A stretch of DNA of 64,000 bases from Clostridiaceae bacterium (GTDB lineage: Bacteria; Bacillota; Clostridia; Peptostreptococcales; Peptostreptococcaceae): positions 145,500 to 209,499 of the forward strand of contig CABIVQ010000001.1 of the NCBI GenBank assembly GCA_902362365.1, in the 5' to 3' direction. The notes beneath the pieces are model-generated. The model was not told the DNA's origin and did no database searches. It saw only the letters and a program-made list of their open reading frames with translations. Numbering within the stretch: position 1 is the stretch's first letter; the number at the start of each line of letters is the position of its first letter. Made by a program: the position numbers and the translations under genes. Below, in pieces: positions 1 to 7,590 of this stretch.

Positions 1-36
1 TTACGGACAGGGGTTCGACTCCCCTCGTCTCCACCA
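1..36 (+). ncRNA. ssrA: tmRNA (ssrA) 3' end, partial
   Basis: The first 36 bases are the 3' end of a transfer-messenger RNA: a T-arm with the GGTTCGACTCC loop flanked by paired GGGG/CCCC, then the acceptor 3' strand ending in CTCCACCA. The rest of the gene lies left of the window. A tRNA with a similar T-arm is the alternative, but the GTCTCCACCA end and immediate terminator fit clostridial tmRNA best. The 3' end doubles as the attachment site of the downstream cassette array. Confidence 0.85.
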
Positions 37-52
37 TTGAAATCCACGAAAA
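26..52 (+). repeat. ssrA attachment repeat, copy 1
   Basis: This 27-bp block (CGTCTCCACCATTGAAATCC followed by ACGAAAA) contains the last 11 bases of tmRNA and 16 bases of flank. Copies with 1, 3, 6 and 2 differences occur at 5240, 24351, 29184 and 33006, all in the same orientation. It is read as the att core of islands that integrate at the ssrA 3' end. Confidence 0.8.
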
Positions 53-79
53 ATATTAGCGATTTGCTAATATTTTTTT
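51..79 (+). terminator. tmRNA terminator hairpin
   Basis: A perfect 10-bp stem (AAATATTAGC with GCTAATATTT, loop GATTT) followed by a T run. It sits 15 bases after the CCA end of tmRNA and is the intrinsic terminator of ssrA. Equivalent hairpins of different sequence follow each downstream copy of the attachment repeat. Confidence 0.85.
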
Positions 80-642
80 ATTTGCCAAAAACAAATTTAA
101 TAAGTATAATTGTGAGCTTAACACATGATACATCCATTAAAACATGTTTTTTTCAATTACAAGAAACAAATGGTGTGAATAACTAATAAAAGAAAAGCCT
201 GTAATATCTATTGAGGATTTAATTAATAATAATGAAAACCAAAATAAAAAATAAATTATAAAATGATTATATCAAAGATTAAAAATCAACTAATAATAGA
301 AGCTCTTAGTTTAGTTGTTATGGGTATACTTAAAAGAAATAACATTTATTATAGAATAAACTCTGCTTACAATGATAAGGTAAAAAAGTTTTCGAAAGTA
401 AGGATTTTCCGTATAAAAGTGATATATTATTTGGATAAATATCTATGAAGGAAAAAGATCAGAAAAGATAGTTTTTTATGCACAGGATAAAGAAATATCT
501 ATTAAAAAAGCCAGTGAAATATTGCTAGATATTAAGAATATATTAAATAAAGAGTTATATAATAAAATAGAAAATAAGTATTGTAATATATTGGAAATCG
601 TTATATAATGTTTTTATAGAGTTAACGTGTAACTATTAAATT
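80..642 (+). other. Gene-poor leader of cassette A with ORF relics
   Basis: No convincing gene. Two overlapping open stretches exist (263-448 and an ATG-less stretch 423-608). The second reads as a lysine-rich, helical C-terminal fragment ending in LEIVI. Neither has a good ribosome binding site and I recognise neither. They look like decayed remnants brought in with the cassette. A TTATATAAT motif near 600 may serve the PTS operon as a -10 box. Confidence 0.4.
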
Positions 643-691
643 AGGCATGAGTTCTTAGATAATTTTATTCTGAGGATTCGTGCCTTTTTTA
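643..691 (+). terminator. Terminator/attenuator before the PTS operon
   Basis: A long hairpin with outer arms AGGCA and TGCCT and a mostly paired 17-bp stem (several G-U pairs), followed by seven T. It lies 40 bases before the EIIA start. Because the operon encodes a LicT-type antiterminator, this could be a regulated attenuator. I do not see a clear RAT motif overlapping its 5' arm, unlike the site at 2060. Confidence 0.65.
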
Positions 692-730
692 TTTAAAAGG
701 GAATCCTTATACTAAATAGGGGGCAATTCA

Positions 731-1213
731 ATGTTAAACTTTTTCAAAAAAAATAAAAGTTATAAATTAGAAGCTACAGTGAGCGGTAATAGTATAAATA
801 TTGAGAAAGTAAATGATTCTATGTTCTCAAAAAAATTAATGGGGGATGGAATAGCAATTATTCCAAACAATGATATTGCTTTAGCACCTTGTGATGGTAA
901 AATAACTGTACTTCCAGAGTCAAAACATGCTTTTGGTATGGTTACAGATGAAGGCGTTGAAATATTAGTTCATATAGGAATTGATACCGTTAATTTAAAA
1001 GGTGATGGATTTAGAACAGCAGTATCTCAAGGAGATGTTGTTAAAAAGGGAGACCCAATAATTTATTTTGATAGAGAAAAAATAGCTTCTCAAGGAGTAG
1101 ATACTACAACGATGATGATTGTATTAAATCATACAGAATTCTCAAAAGTAAATTGCATAACGGAGAATGAAGTTGTTGCTGGGCAAGACACTGTTATTGA
1201 AATTATGAAATAG
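731..1213 (+). CDS. PTS glucose-type EIIA component
   Basis: A 160-residue single-domain EIIA of the glucose (Crr) family. It carries the phosphoryl group from HPr to the EIIB domain of the sugar permease. The phosphorylated histidine is in ILVHIGIDTV (H81), with the second active-site histidine and the GDGF loop nearby, as in E. coli EIIA-Glc. Length is normal for a stand-alone EIIA. It is the first gene of the operon, preceded by GGGGG and followed 21 bases on by the antiterminator. Since the EIICB encoded downstream has no A domain, this protein is its probable partner. Confidence 0.9.
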   Translation: MLNFFKKNKSYKLEATVSGNSINIEKVNDSMFSKKLMGDGIAIIPNNDIALAPCDGKITVLPESKHAFGMVTDEGVEILVHIGIDTVNLKGDGFRTAVSQGDVVKKGDPIIYFDREKIASQGVDTTTMMIVLNHTEFSKVNCITENEVVAGQDTVIEIMK

Positions 1214-1234
1214 TAGGGAAGGAAGTAATTTAAT

Positions 1235-2050
1235 ATGATAGCAGTAAAAATCTTTAACAATAATGCATTATCAACAGTGACTGATGATGGAAAAGATGCA
1301 ATCATACTAGGGCTTGGTATAGGTTTTAATAAACGCCCAGGTGATCAAGTTAATGAGGATAAAATAGAAAAAATATATTATGTTCAAGATGATATGCAAA
1401 CTAAATTCTTAGAACTATTAAATAACGTAAGTCCAGAAGTTATGGATGCATCAAATGAAATCATAAGACTTATTCCAAATAATGATGGGAAGTTTAATAA
1501 TAAAGGTATATTATCTCTAATAGAACATATTAGTTTTGCAATAGAAAGAACAAAAAATAATGTATTTTTACCTAATTTAATGCTATCGGATATAAAAGTG
1601 ATGTATTCAAAAGAGTTTGAATTAGGAATGAATGCTTTAAGTATTATAAATAAGCGATGTCAGACTAATTTACCCGAAGATGAAGCGGGTTACATAGCTC
1701 TACATTTTGTGAATATGCAATCAAATGATAATCTAGCATATGATACCTTAAAATTTGTAAAAGGTAGTATGGATCTAGTTAAAGAATGCTATGGCCTAGA
1801 ATTAGATGAATTAAGTTTAAGTACAATACGTTTTATGACTCATCTTAAGTTTCTTGCACAAAGAATTTTTAAGAAAGAAACCTATGAAGATGAGAAAATG
1901 GTTGAAATGTATGTGTATTTACTTACAAAGCATCCAAAAAATGTAGAATACCTAGAAAAGCTAAATGAATACATTGAAAAAGAGTTTAAATATAAATTAG
2001 ATAAACCTGAAATGATTTATATATTATTACATTTAACAAAAATTTTATAA
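1235..2050 (+). CDS. licT: LicT/BglG-family transcription antiterminator
   Basis: A 271-residue antiterminator. Residues 1-55 form the CAT RNA-binding domain (start MIAVKIFNNNA, with the LGLGIGFNK motif). Two PRD domains follow (about 70-165 and 175-271) with the regulatory histidines (SLIEHI, LHFVN, THLKF, LLHLT). Such proteins bind a ribonucleic antiterminator (RAT) hairpin when substrate is present, after phosphorylation control by HPr and EIIB. A matching RAT/terminator pair lies directly downstream at 2060-2130, so the likely target is the transport and hydrolase genes. The symbol follows the family and is not proof of orthology. Confidence 0.9.
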   Translation: MIAVKIFNNNALSTVTDDGKDAIILGLGIGFNKRPGDQVNEDKIEKIYYVQDDMQTKFLELLNNVSPEVMDASNEIIRLIPNNDGKFNNKGILSLIEHISFAIERTKNNVFLPNLMLSDIKVMYSKEFELGMNALSIINKRCQTNLPEDEAGYIALHFVNMQSNDNLAYDTLKFVKGSMDLVKECYGLELDELSLSTIRFMTHLKFLAQRIFKKETYEDEKMVEMYVYLLTKHPKNVEYLEKLNEYIEKEFKYKLDKPEMIYILLHLTKIL

Positions 2051-2059
2051 ATATAAAAT

Positions 2060-2088
2060 GGATTGTGACTGGTAATGCAGGCAAGACC
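2060..2088 (+). promoter_or_regulatory. Ribonucleic antiterminator (RAT) for LicT
   Basis: GGATTGTGACTGG then TAATGCAGGCAAGACC matches the LicT/BglG RAT consensus (GGATTGTTACTG, short loop, GCAGGCAAAACC). Its 3' side overlaps the 5' arm of the terminator at 2084, which gives the mutually exclusive fold expected of this system. It would make read-through into EIICB and GH4 depend on the antiterminator encoded just upstream. Confidence 0.85.
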
Positions 2089-2130
2089 CAGAAAAGTAGC
2101 ATAGTAGATATGCATTTTTGGGTCTTTTTT
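2084..2130 (+). terminator. RAT-controlled terminator
   Basis: Stem AGACCCA with TGGGTCT, an inner GCATA/TATGC stem, then a T run. It separates the antiterminator gene from the permease gene and is melted when the overlapping RAT is stabilised. Confidence 0.85.
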
Positions 2131-2169
2131 ATTTAAATAAAACTATATAATCTAGGAGGAGGTATAAAA

Positions 2170-3720
2170 GTGAAAGAAAAACTACTTGGAGGATTAGAAA
2201 CATTTGCAAAAGCAATGGTTCAACCGTTAATGTATCTATCAAGTGCAGGTATATTAATGGTAATAGGGGTATTACTCACAAATGATATACTAACAGGTGT
2301 AATTCCATTTTTGAAGTGGGAACCAATACAAATATTTGGGGATTTAATTTATAACTGCGTGATGGCTATTATTAACAATCTTTCAGTTATATTTGCAATA
2401 GGAATTCCAGCTGCATTAGCGAAGAAAGAAAAGCATAAAGCAGCATTAATAGGATTTATGAGTTACTTTATATATCTTACAACTTCAAACACTATATTGA
2501 CTGCCTTAGAGCAGTTAGCTGAGCCAAGTAAAATGCTTGGATTAATAGGAACTGGTCAAGCGACTATTTTAGGTATACAAGTTGTAGATACAAGTGTATT
2601 TGGTGGTATTATTTTAGGTTGTATAACAGGATATATATTTAACCGTACAAGTCAAAAGACATTTAAAGGCGCTTTACAAATATATTCTGGAGCAAACTTC
2701 AGTTTTATATGTATGTTCTTTGTAGCTATTTTATTTGGTGTAGCTATGAATTATGTATGGCCATTAGCTCAACAAGGAATTGCATCTCTTGCAAATGTTA
2801 TCAAAAATACTGGTACATTTGGTTTATTCTTATATGGTTTCCTAGAAAGAATATTAGTTCCAACTGGACTACATCACTTAATATATACACCATTCCAATT
2901 CTCTGATTTAGGTGGAGTACTTCAAGTAGGTTCAGAAACTGTAGCAGGAGCTTATGCAATAGTAATGACAGAAATGAATATGCCAATAGAGCGTTTCTCA
3001 GAGAGTATATATTATATGGCAACTGGATTTACAAAGATGTTTGGGTATATAGGTATAGGAGCAGCATTTATTCATACAGCACATAAGCATAACAAGAAAA
3101 AAGTTAGAGCAGCAATTATTCCATTAATAGTTACAGCAGCATTAGCGTCTGTAACAGAGCCTCTAGATTTTATGTTTGTATTCTGTGCACCATTATTATT
3201 TGTTGTACATTCAGTTATATCAGGACTTTTCATAGCATTACTAAAAATATTTGATGTTACTGCATTCTGTGGAGGTAACTTATTAGTATCAATAATAATG
3301 AATACTACAGTAGGAGCAGCAAAAACAAATTGGCCAGTGATGATGATATTAGGAATAGTACAAATTCTTGTATACTTCATAGTATTTAGTTTCTTAATTA
3401 AGAAATTCAACTTCAAAACGCCAGGGCGTGAAGATGAGGAAATTGCTACAGATAAAGAGCAATCAAATAAAATTAATTCAGATACAAATATAGAAAATAT
3501 AATCAATGGATTAGGTGGAAAAGAAAATATAAATACAGTAGAAAATTGTATTACTAGATTACGTGTTAATGTAAAAGACGAAAGCTTAATAAATGAAGAT
3601 ACAATAAACTTAACACCAAATAGTGGTATTGTAAGAAAAGGGAAAAATATACAAATAATCTTTGGACTTCATGTACCAGATGTAAGGCGTTCAGTAGCAG
3701 ATTACCTAGAAGCATATTAA
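2170..3720 (+). CDS. PTS alpha-glucoside/maltose EIICB permease
   Basis: A 516-residue membrane permease of the glucose/maltose PTS superfamily. Residues 1 to about 405 form the EIIC channel with about ten hydrophobic segments and the conserved GLHHLIYTPFQ and SVTEPLDF motifs. Residues 430-516 form EIIB with the phosphorylated cysteine in the CITRLRV motif (C460). The start is GTG, placed by an AGGAGGAGG ribosome site. It imports and phosphorylates a sugar. The adjacent GH4 hydrolase suggests maltose or another alpha-glucoside, but substrate specificity cannot be read from the sequence alone. Confidence 0.9.
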   Translation: MKEKLLGGLETFAKAMVQPLMYLSSAGILMVIGVLLTNDILTGVIPFLKWEPIQIFGDLIYNCVMAIINNLSVIFAIGIPAALAKKEKHKAALIGFMSYFIYLTTSNTILTALEQLAEPSKMLGLIGTGQATILGIQVVDTSVFGGIILGCITGYIFNRTSQKTFKGALQIYSGANFSFICMFFVAILFGVAMNYVWPLAQQGIASLANVIKNTGTFGLFLYGFLERILVPTGLHHLIYTPFQFSDLGGVLQVGSETVAGAYAIVMTEMNMPIERFSESIYYMATGFTKMFGYIGIGAAFIHTAHKHNKKKVRAAIIPLIVTAALASVTEPLDFMFVFCAPLLFVVHSVISGLFIALLKIFDVTAFCGGNLLVSIIMNTTVGAAKTNWPVMMILGIVQILVYFIVFSFLIKKFNFKTPGREDEEIATDKEQSNKINSDTNIENIINGLGGKENINTVENCITRLRVNVKDESLINEDTINLTPNSGIVRKGKNIQIIFGLHVPDVRRSVADYLEAY

Positions 3721-3785
3721 ATAAAAATATTGATAGATTAAATAAAAATTATTAAGGGATAGATATAGTAGAGGAGGAATATATT

Positions 3786-5138
3786 ATGATTATTACTGTT
3801 GTTGGTGGAGGAAGTACATTTACTCCTGGGATTGTTAAATCAATTGCGCAAAGAGCAAAAGAGTTGGATTTAGATGAGATTCGTTTATTTGACATTGATA
3901 AAGAAAGACAAGATAAAGTAGCTGTGGTTGTTGAGTGGATATTAAGAGAAGATGTTAAGACAGATGTTAAGTTAACTGTAACAAATGATGTTAAAGAAGC
4001 TTACACTGATGCTACATTTGTATTTGCACAAATGCGTGTTGGTAAATATGAAATGCGTGAACAAGATGAAAAAATACCACTAAAGCATGGCTGTGTAGGT
4101 CAAGAAACTTGTGGTTGCGGAGGTATGGCATACGGACTTCGTACAATAAACCCAATGATAGACCTTATAGATGATGTAGAAAAATACGCTAAGAAAGATC
4201 ACTGGATATTAAACTACTCTAACCCGGCAGCTATAGTTTCAGAAGCTTGCCGTAAGTTAAGACCAAATGCAAGAATAATAAATATATGTGATATGCCAAT
4301 AGCTATAATAGATATAATAGCTGAATCATTAGGTATAAAAGATGTTAACAATATAGTTTATGACTACTTTGGATTAAATCACTTTGGGTGGTTTACATCT
4401 ATAGAGTACAAAGGTAGGGATATAATGGCGGAAATAAAAGAATACATAAAGAAACATGAAATATTACTGCCTGAATCTTATATAGAAAGAATAAAGAAAG
4501 CTCAAAGTGTAGGAAATCGTCATGCTGTAAGTAGCTGGAATCACGTTTGGAAATCAGTTTACACAATGCTAGAAAGTTTCCCAGATTACTTACCTAATAC
4601 TTATTTAACATATTACCTTTTAGCTAAGGAAACAGTAGAGAAATCAAATATAGACCGTACTCGTGCAAATGAAGTTATGGAAAGTCGTGAAAAAGACTTA
4701 TTTGAAGGCGTAGAGCACTACTTAAAAACAGGTGAAATATCACAAAAGGCATTCTATGCAGGGTCACACGGAGATTGGATAAGTGATTTAGCAGTTGCGA
4801 TAAAAAATGATACAAAGGCTCGTTTCTTAGTTATAACTGAAAATCGCGGAACTATACCAAATATGCCATATGATGCAATGGTAGAAGTACCAGCATACAT
4901 AGGAAAGAATGGTCCAGAAGTTATAGCTAGAGGTCCAATACCTCTATTCCAACAAGGATTAATGATGCAACAAGTTAATAGTGAAAAACTAATAGTAGAA
5001 GCGTGTGTAGAAAATAGTTACGAAAAGGCACTACAAGCATTTACTTTAAATAAAACTGTTCCAAGTATGAGGGTTGCTAAAGCTATATTAGATGATATGA
5101 TAGAAGCTAATAAAGGATACTGGCCAGAATTAAGATAG
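3786..5138 (+). CDS. GH4 6-phospho-alpha-glucosidase
   Basis: A 450-residue family 4 glycosidase, cytoplasmic, which needs NAD+ and a divalent metal and works by an oxidation-elimination mechanism. The N-terminal Rossmann motif is VVGGGSTFTPG. Further family motifs are NYSNPAA, the metal-binding cysteine in NICDMP, and the FGLNHFGW histidine. GlvA/MalH-type enzymes with these features split 6-phosphorylated maltose-type disaccharides delivered by the PTS. It ends 101 bases before the second attachment repeat and is the last gene of cassette A. A phospho-beta-glucosidase of the same family is the alternative; the CDMP form favours the alpha type. Confidence 0.85.
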   Translation: MIITVVGGGSTFTPGIVKSIAQRAKELDLDEIRLFDIDKERQDKVAVVVEWILREDVKTDVKLTVTNDVKEAYTDATFVFAQMRVGKYEMREQDEKIPLKHGCVGQETCGCGGMAYGLRTINPMIDLIDDVEKYAKKDHWILNYSNPAAIVSEACRKLRPNARIINICDMPIAIIDIIAESLGIKDVNNIVYDYFGLNHFGWFTSIEYKGRDIMAEIKEYIKKHEILLPESYIERIKKAQSVGNRHAVSSWNHVWKSVYTMLESFPDYLPNTYLTYYLLAKETVEKSNIDRTRANEVMESREKDLFEGVEHYLKTGEISQKAFYAGSHGDWISDLAVAIKNDTKARFLVITENRGTIPNMPYDAMVEVPAYIGKNGPEVIARGPIPLFQQGLMMQQVNSEKLIVEACVENSYEKALQAFTLNKTVPSMRVAKAILDDMIEANKGYWPELR

Positions 5139-5239
5139 TAAAATATCTTTAGTAATAAAGACTTTGTCCTTGTATGACCCTCGGATAAAAATTGTGTAGG
5201 AATGTATAAATTTAAATCGTGGGTATTATTGCTGAGAGT

Positions 5240-5266
5240 CGTCTCCACCATTGAAATCTACGAAAA
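5240..5266 (+). repeat. ssrA attachment repeat, copy 2
   Basis: Identical to copy 1 except one base (C to T in the AAATCTACG part). It includes the complete CGTCTCCACCA tmRNA end but not the T-arm. It marks the boundary between cassettes A and B. Confidence 0.8.
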
Positions 5267-5300
5267 AGGTATTGATTATTAAGTCAATACTTTTTTTATT
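5266..5300 (+). terminator. Hairpin after attachment repeat 2
   Basis: GTATTGA and TCAATAC arms with a short AT loop, followed by seven T. It is in the same place relative to the repeat as the true tmRNA terminator, so it is either a former ssrA terminator or supplied by the incoming element. Confidence 0.7.
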
Positions 5301-5648
5301 ACAAGAAAACTATAATACTTTGAAATCTGTGGAAAACTTGTGTATTAAAATCATATCAATATATTCAGGAAAGTAAAAAGTGACAAAAATGTCGTAAGCA
5401 TAGATTATATTATTAGTGGATGTCACCATAAAAATAAGTTCGCAATTGTTATATAATGTGTATAAACTATATAAAGTTTAATAAATAACTGTATTTTAGC
5501 TTTAAAAGATTTGAATTGCTAAGATATAGTTATTTTTATATTATACTTATCAAAATGAAACTAGCATAACAAATCTTTATTATAAAAATTAATATTTTAT
5601 GTAACGAAATAGATTTTTTTAGGATATATATTCGAAGGAGGTGATGGT
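5301..5648 (+). other. Non-coding leader of cassette B
   Basis: No gene of its own. One short ATG-less open stretch runs to a stop at about 5455 (ending FAIVI) and looks like a C-terminal relic. A second TTGTTATATAATG motif resembles the one near 600. The 3' part contains the promoter region of the ECF sigma gene; TGTAAC near 5600 is a possible ECF-type -35 element, but this is weak. Confidence 0.35.
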
Positions 5649-6131
5649 GTGCATGAAATGGACGGTATATATAAAGAACATGCACAGATGGTTTTTAGGT
5701 ATTTAATGAGCCTTTGTAAAGAAGAACAACTAGCAGATGAACTTACACAAGAAACATTTTATCGTGCAATAAAATCCTCAAATAGATATGATGGAACTTG
5801 TAAAATATCTACTTGGTTATGTCAAATTGCAAAACACGTTTGGTATCAAGAGCTTGATAAGAGAGCTAGAAAGGGAACTTTTGAATTAAATGATGAAACA
5901 CCATCTACAAATACTGGTGTGGAAGAGGCTATCTGTTTAAAAGAAAATAAAATGGAGTTTATGAAACAAATTTATAAGCTAGACCAAACTTCAAAAGAAG
6001 TAGTATTACTTAGAATAACAGGTGCATTTTCATTTAAAGAAATTGGTGAAATACTTAATAAAAATGAAAATTGGGCAAGAGTTACATATTATAGAGTTAA
6101 ACAAAAAATAGTGAAGGGAGGAACTATATGA
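5649..6131 (+). CDS. ECF-type RNA polymerase sigma factor
   Basis: A 160-residue group 4 sigma factor. Residues 5-70 are region 2 (HAQMVFRYLMSLCKEEQLAD and the ELTQETFYRA -10 recognition helix). Residues 100-155 are region 4 (VVLLRITGAFSFKEIGEIL helix-turn-helix). Regions 1 and 3 are absent, as expected. The GTG start at 5649 is 5 bases after GGAGGTG; ATG at 5658 is an alternative. It overlaps the following gene by 4 bases (ATGA), typical of a sigma/anti-sigma pair. It is the first gene after an attachment repeat, so it may direct expression of the cassette. Confidence 0.88.
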   Translation: MHEMDGIYKEHAQMVFRYLMSLCKEEQLADELTQETFYRAIKSSNRYDGTCKISTWLCQIAKHVWYQELDKRARKGTFELNDETPSTNTGVEEAICLKENKMEFMKQIYKLDQTSKEVVLLRITGAFSFKEIGEILNKNENWARVTYYRVKQKIVKGGTI

Positions 6132-6739
6132 AGTGTGAAATTATAAAGGACCTTTTACCAAGTTATGTTGACGAACTAACAAGTACTGAAAGTAATATAG
6201 AAATTGAAAAGCATTTAGAGTCTTGTATTTCATGTAAAGAAGAATTGAATAAAATGAAAGAAGATATAAGCATAGAAGAAATAAAATTGAATAAAAAAGA
6301 TATTAAACCATTGAAGAAATTAAATAAAAAAGTTCTAAAATATGTTATTATAACTATTTTGGCTGAAATAACTTTAGTAGGTTCATATTTTCATTTCTTT
6401 GGATTTGATTGGAAAGTAAATTCAAATGATTTATATGTTGCATATTACTTAAAAGATGACATTATATATTTTGACTTTGAATTAATGAATGGTAGAGTAC
6501 TTAATGCATGGACTGATGTTGAAGAGCCTTATACAATATCATTTACAGAGTGTTTTGGAAGTGTTTTAGATGATAAAGGTGTGCATCCGAATGAGTTTTC
6601 TTATAGAATACACTACAGAAATGAAAAGGGGAAAATTATATTTAAAGATGGTGATACTTTAAAGTTAAAGTTCAAAGATAAGGTAGAAGAAATTAACTTG
6701 AATAAAATTGTAGAAGAGCTTAAAATAAATAAACATTAA
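6128..6739 (+). CDS. Zinc-finger anti-sigma factor, membrane-anchored
   Basis: A 203-residue protein whose first 40 residues are an anti-sigma zinc finger of the zf-HC2 type (C3 and the H-x3-C-x2-C ligands in HLESCISC). A coiled, lysine-rich linker, one transmembrane helix (about 74-93) and an extracytoplasmic domain of about 105 residues follow. By family behaviour it holds the ECF factor encoded just upstream and releases it on an envelope signal. The outer domain is not one I recognise, so the signal is unknown. Translationally coupled to the sigma gene. Confidence 0.8.
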   Translation: MKCEIIKDLLPSYVDELTSTESNIEIEKHLESCISCKEELNKMKEDISIEEIKLNKKDIKPLKKLNKKVLKYVIITILAEITLVGSYFHFFGFDWKVNSNDLYVAYYLKDDIIYFDFELMNGRVLNAWTDVEEPYTISFTECFGSVLDDKGVHPNEFSYRIHYRNEKGKIIFKDGDTLKLKFKDKVEEINLNKIVEELKINKH

Positions 6740-6966
6740 TTAGTAGAATGAGAACTTGAAAGTAGGAGTACATTAAGACGATATTGTTTTTGCTTCGGTA
6801 ATAGACTTGATGAACAATATTAATATATTGCGAACAATTTATATCAAACTGAATAAATAACCATACCTTATAATTCAAATTATTGAAAATACTAAGGTAT
6901 TATAAAAATTGAAATTGTGGATAAGTAGTGTATAAAAAATAGTATGAATATTATGACAAAAACAAA

Positions 6967-7157
6967 CAATAACGATAAAAGAAATATTAAGAGATAACTA
7001 TGATAGATTTAAAAAAGAAATGTGGTATTGAGTTTCAAAGGACATGAGGAGTCATATAGATGATACAGTTAGAAAAGCCTTAAGTTGTGGTGATATTAGT
7101 AAAGGATTTAGAGAATACATGTGTTTTAAATGTGGCGTTAGCCACTCAAGGTCCCCT
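6967..7157 (+). pseudogene. IS91-type transposase relic
   Basis: Read in one frame this stretch gives the N-terminal part of a zinc-binding transposase: IKEILRDNYDRFKKEMWY, a TGA stop (about 7029), then an ALSCGDISKGFREYMCFKCG motif with the first zinc ligands. The frame is lost after the CFKCG motif and the catalytic part is absent. It resembles the IS91/IS801-like zinc-binding domain. It shows that a transposon was once near this cassette. The family call is from memory of the motif. Confidence 0.5.
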
Positions 7158-7176
7158 TTAGGGGATTTTTTTTATT
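7153..7176 (+). terminator. Intrinsic terminator
   Basis: TCCCC, loop TTTA, GGGGA followed by eight T. It lies after the transposase relic and before the XRE gene. Confidence 0.75.
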
Positions 7177-7368
7177 ACATAAATTCCTATCATAGATTAT
7201 AACCACATACAAAAATACTTTGATACTATATACTCATCAAACGAAATCAAACAAAAAATAGAATACGAAACCAAAAAATTATAAAACACTTTATTAAAAT
7301 ACTTTAATACAAGGTGAAAAAATTTTCTGATAACATCTATCTAATATAACAAAACAGGAGGAAATAAA

Positions 7369-7569
7369 ATGAATTACAAAATAAACATACCACTAATAGA
7401 AACTAAAATGCTACAAAAAGGCTACTCACTAACAAAACTAGCATCAATAGCAAACACTTCGACATCAACCGTAGCAAGAGTAATAAACAAACAAGGAACA
7501 CCAAGACCACAAACCATATACAAAATAGCTCAAGCACTAGAACTAGAAACATCAGAAATACTACTATAA
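7369..7569 (+). CDS. XRE-family HTH regulator, small
   Basis: A 66-residue protein made almost entirely of one Cro/C1-type helix-turn-helix (LTKLASIANTSTSTVARVIN as recognition region, then the PRPQTIYKIAQAL helix). It has a strong AGGAGG site and lies 21 bases before the VapE-like gene. Codon choice (many AAC, ACA, CTA codons) differs from neighbouring chromosomal genes and matches the next gene, so the pair moved together. Such small Cro-like proteins control replication genes in phages and satellites. Confidence 0.8.
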   Translation: MNYKINIPLIETKMLQKGYSLTKLASIANTSTSTVARVINKQGTPRPQTIYKIAQALELETSEILL

Positions 7570-7590
7570 ACATAATCACAGGGGGTAAAC

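Larger units (their letters stand above)
6740..7368 (+). other. Intergenic region with transposase relic and terminator
   Basis: Apart from the transposase relic at 6967-7157 and the terminator at 7153, no gene is seen. The sequence is very AT-rich. The last 50 bases hold the leader and AGGAGG ribosome site of the XRE regulator gene at 7369. Confidence 0.5.

Noticed and set aside
3072..3506. Minus-strand open frame of 144 codons inside the PTS permease
   Set aside because: Antisense shadow of a conserved membrane protein; no start signal and no family resemblance.
5315..5340. Another attachment repeat (TTTGAAATCTGTGGAAAA)
   Set aside because: Only a partial match, no following hairpin, and it lies 70 bases after a good copy; likely chance in AT-rich sequence.
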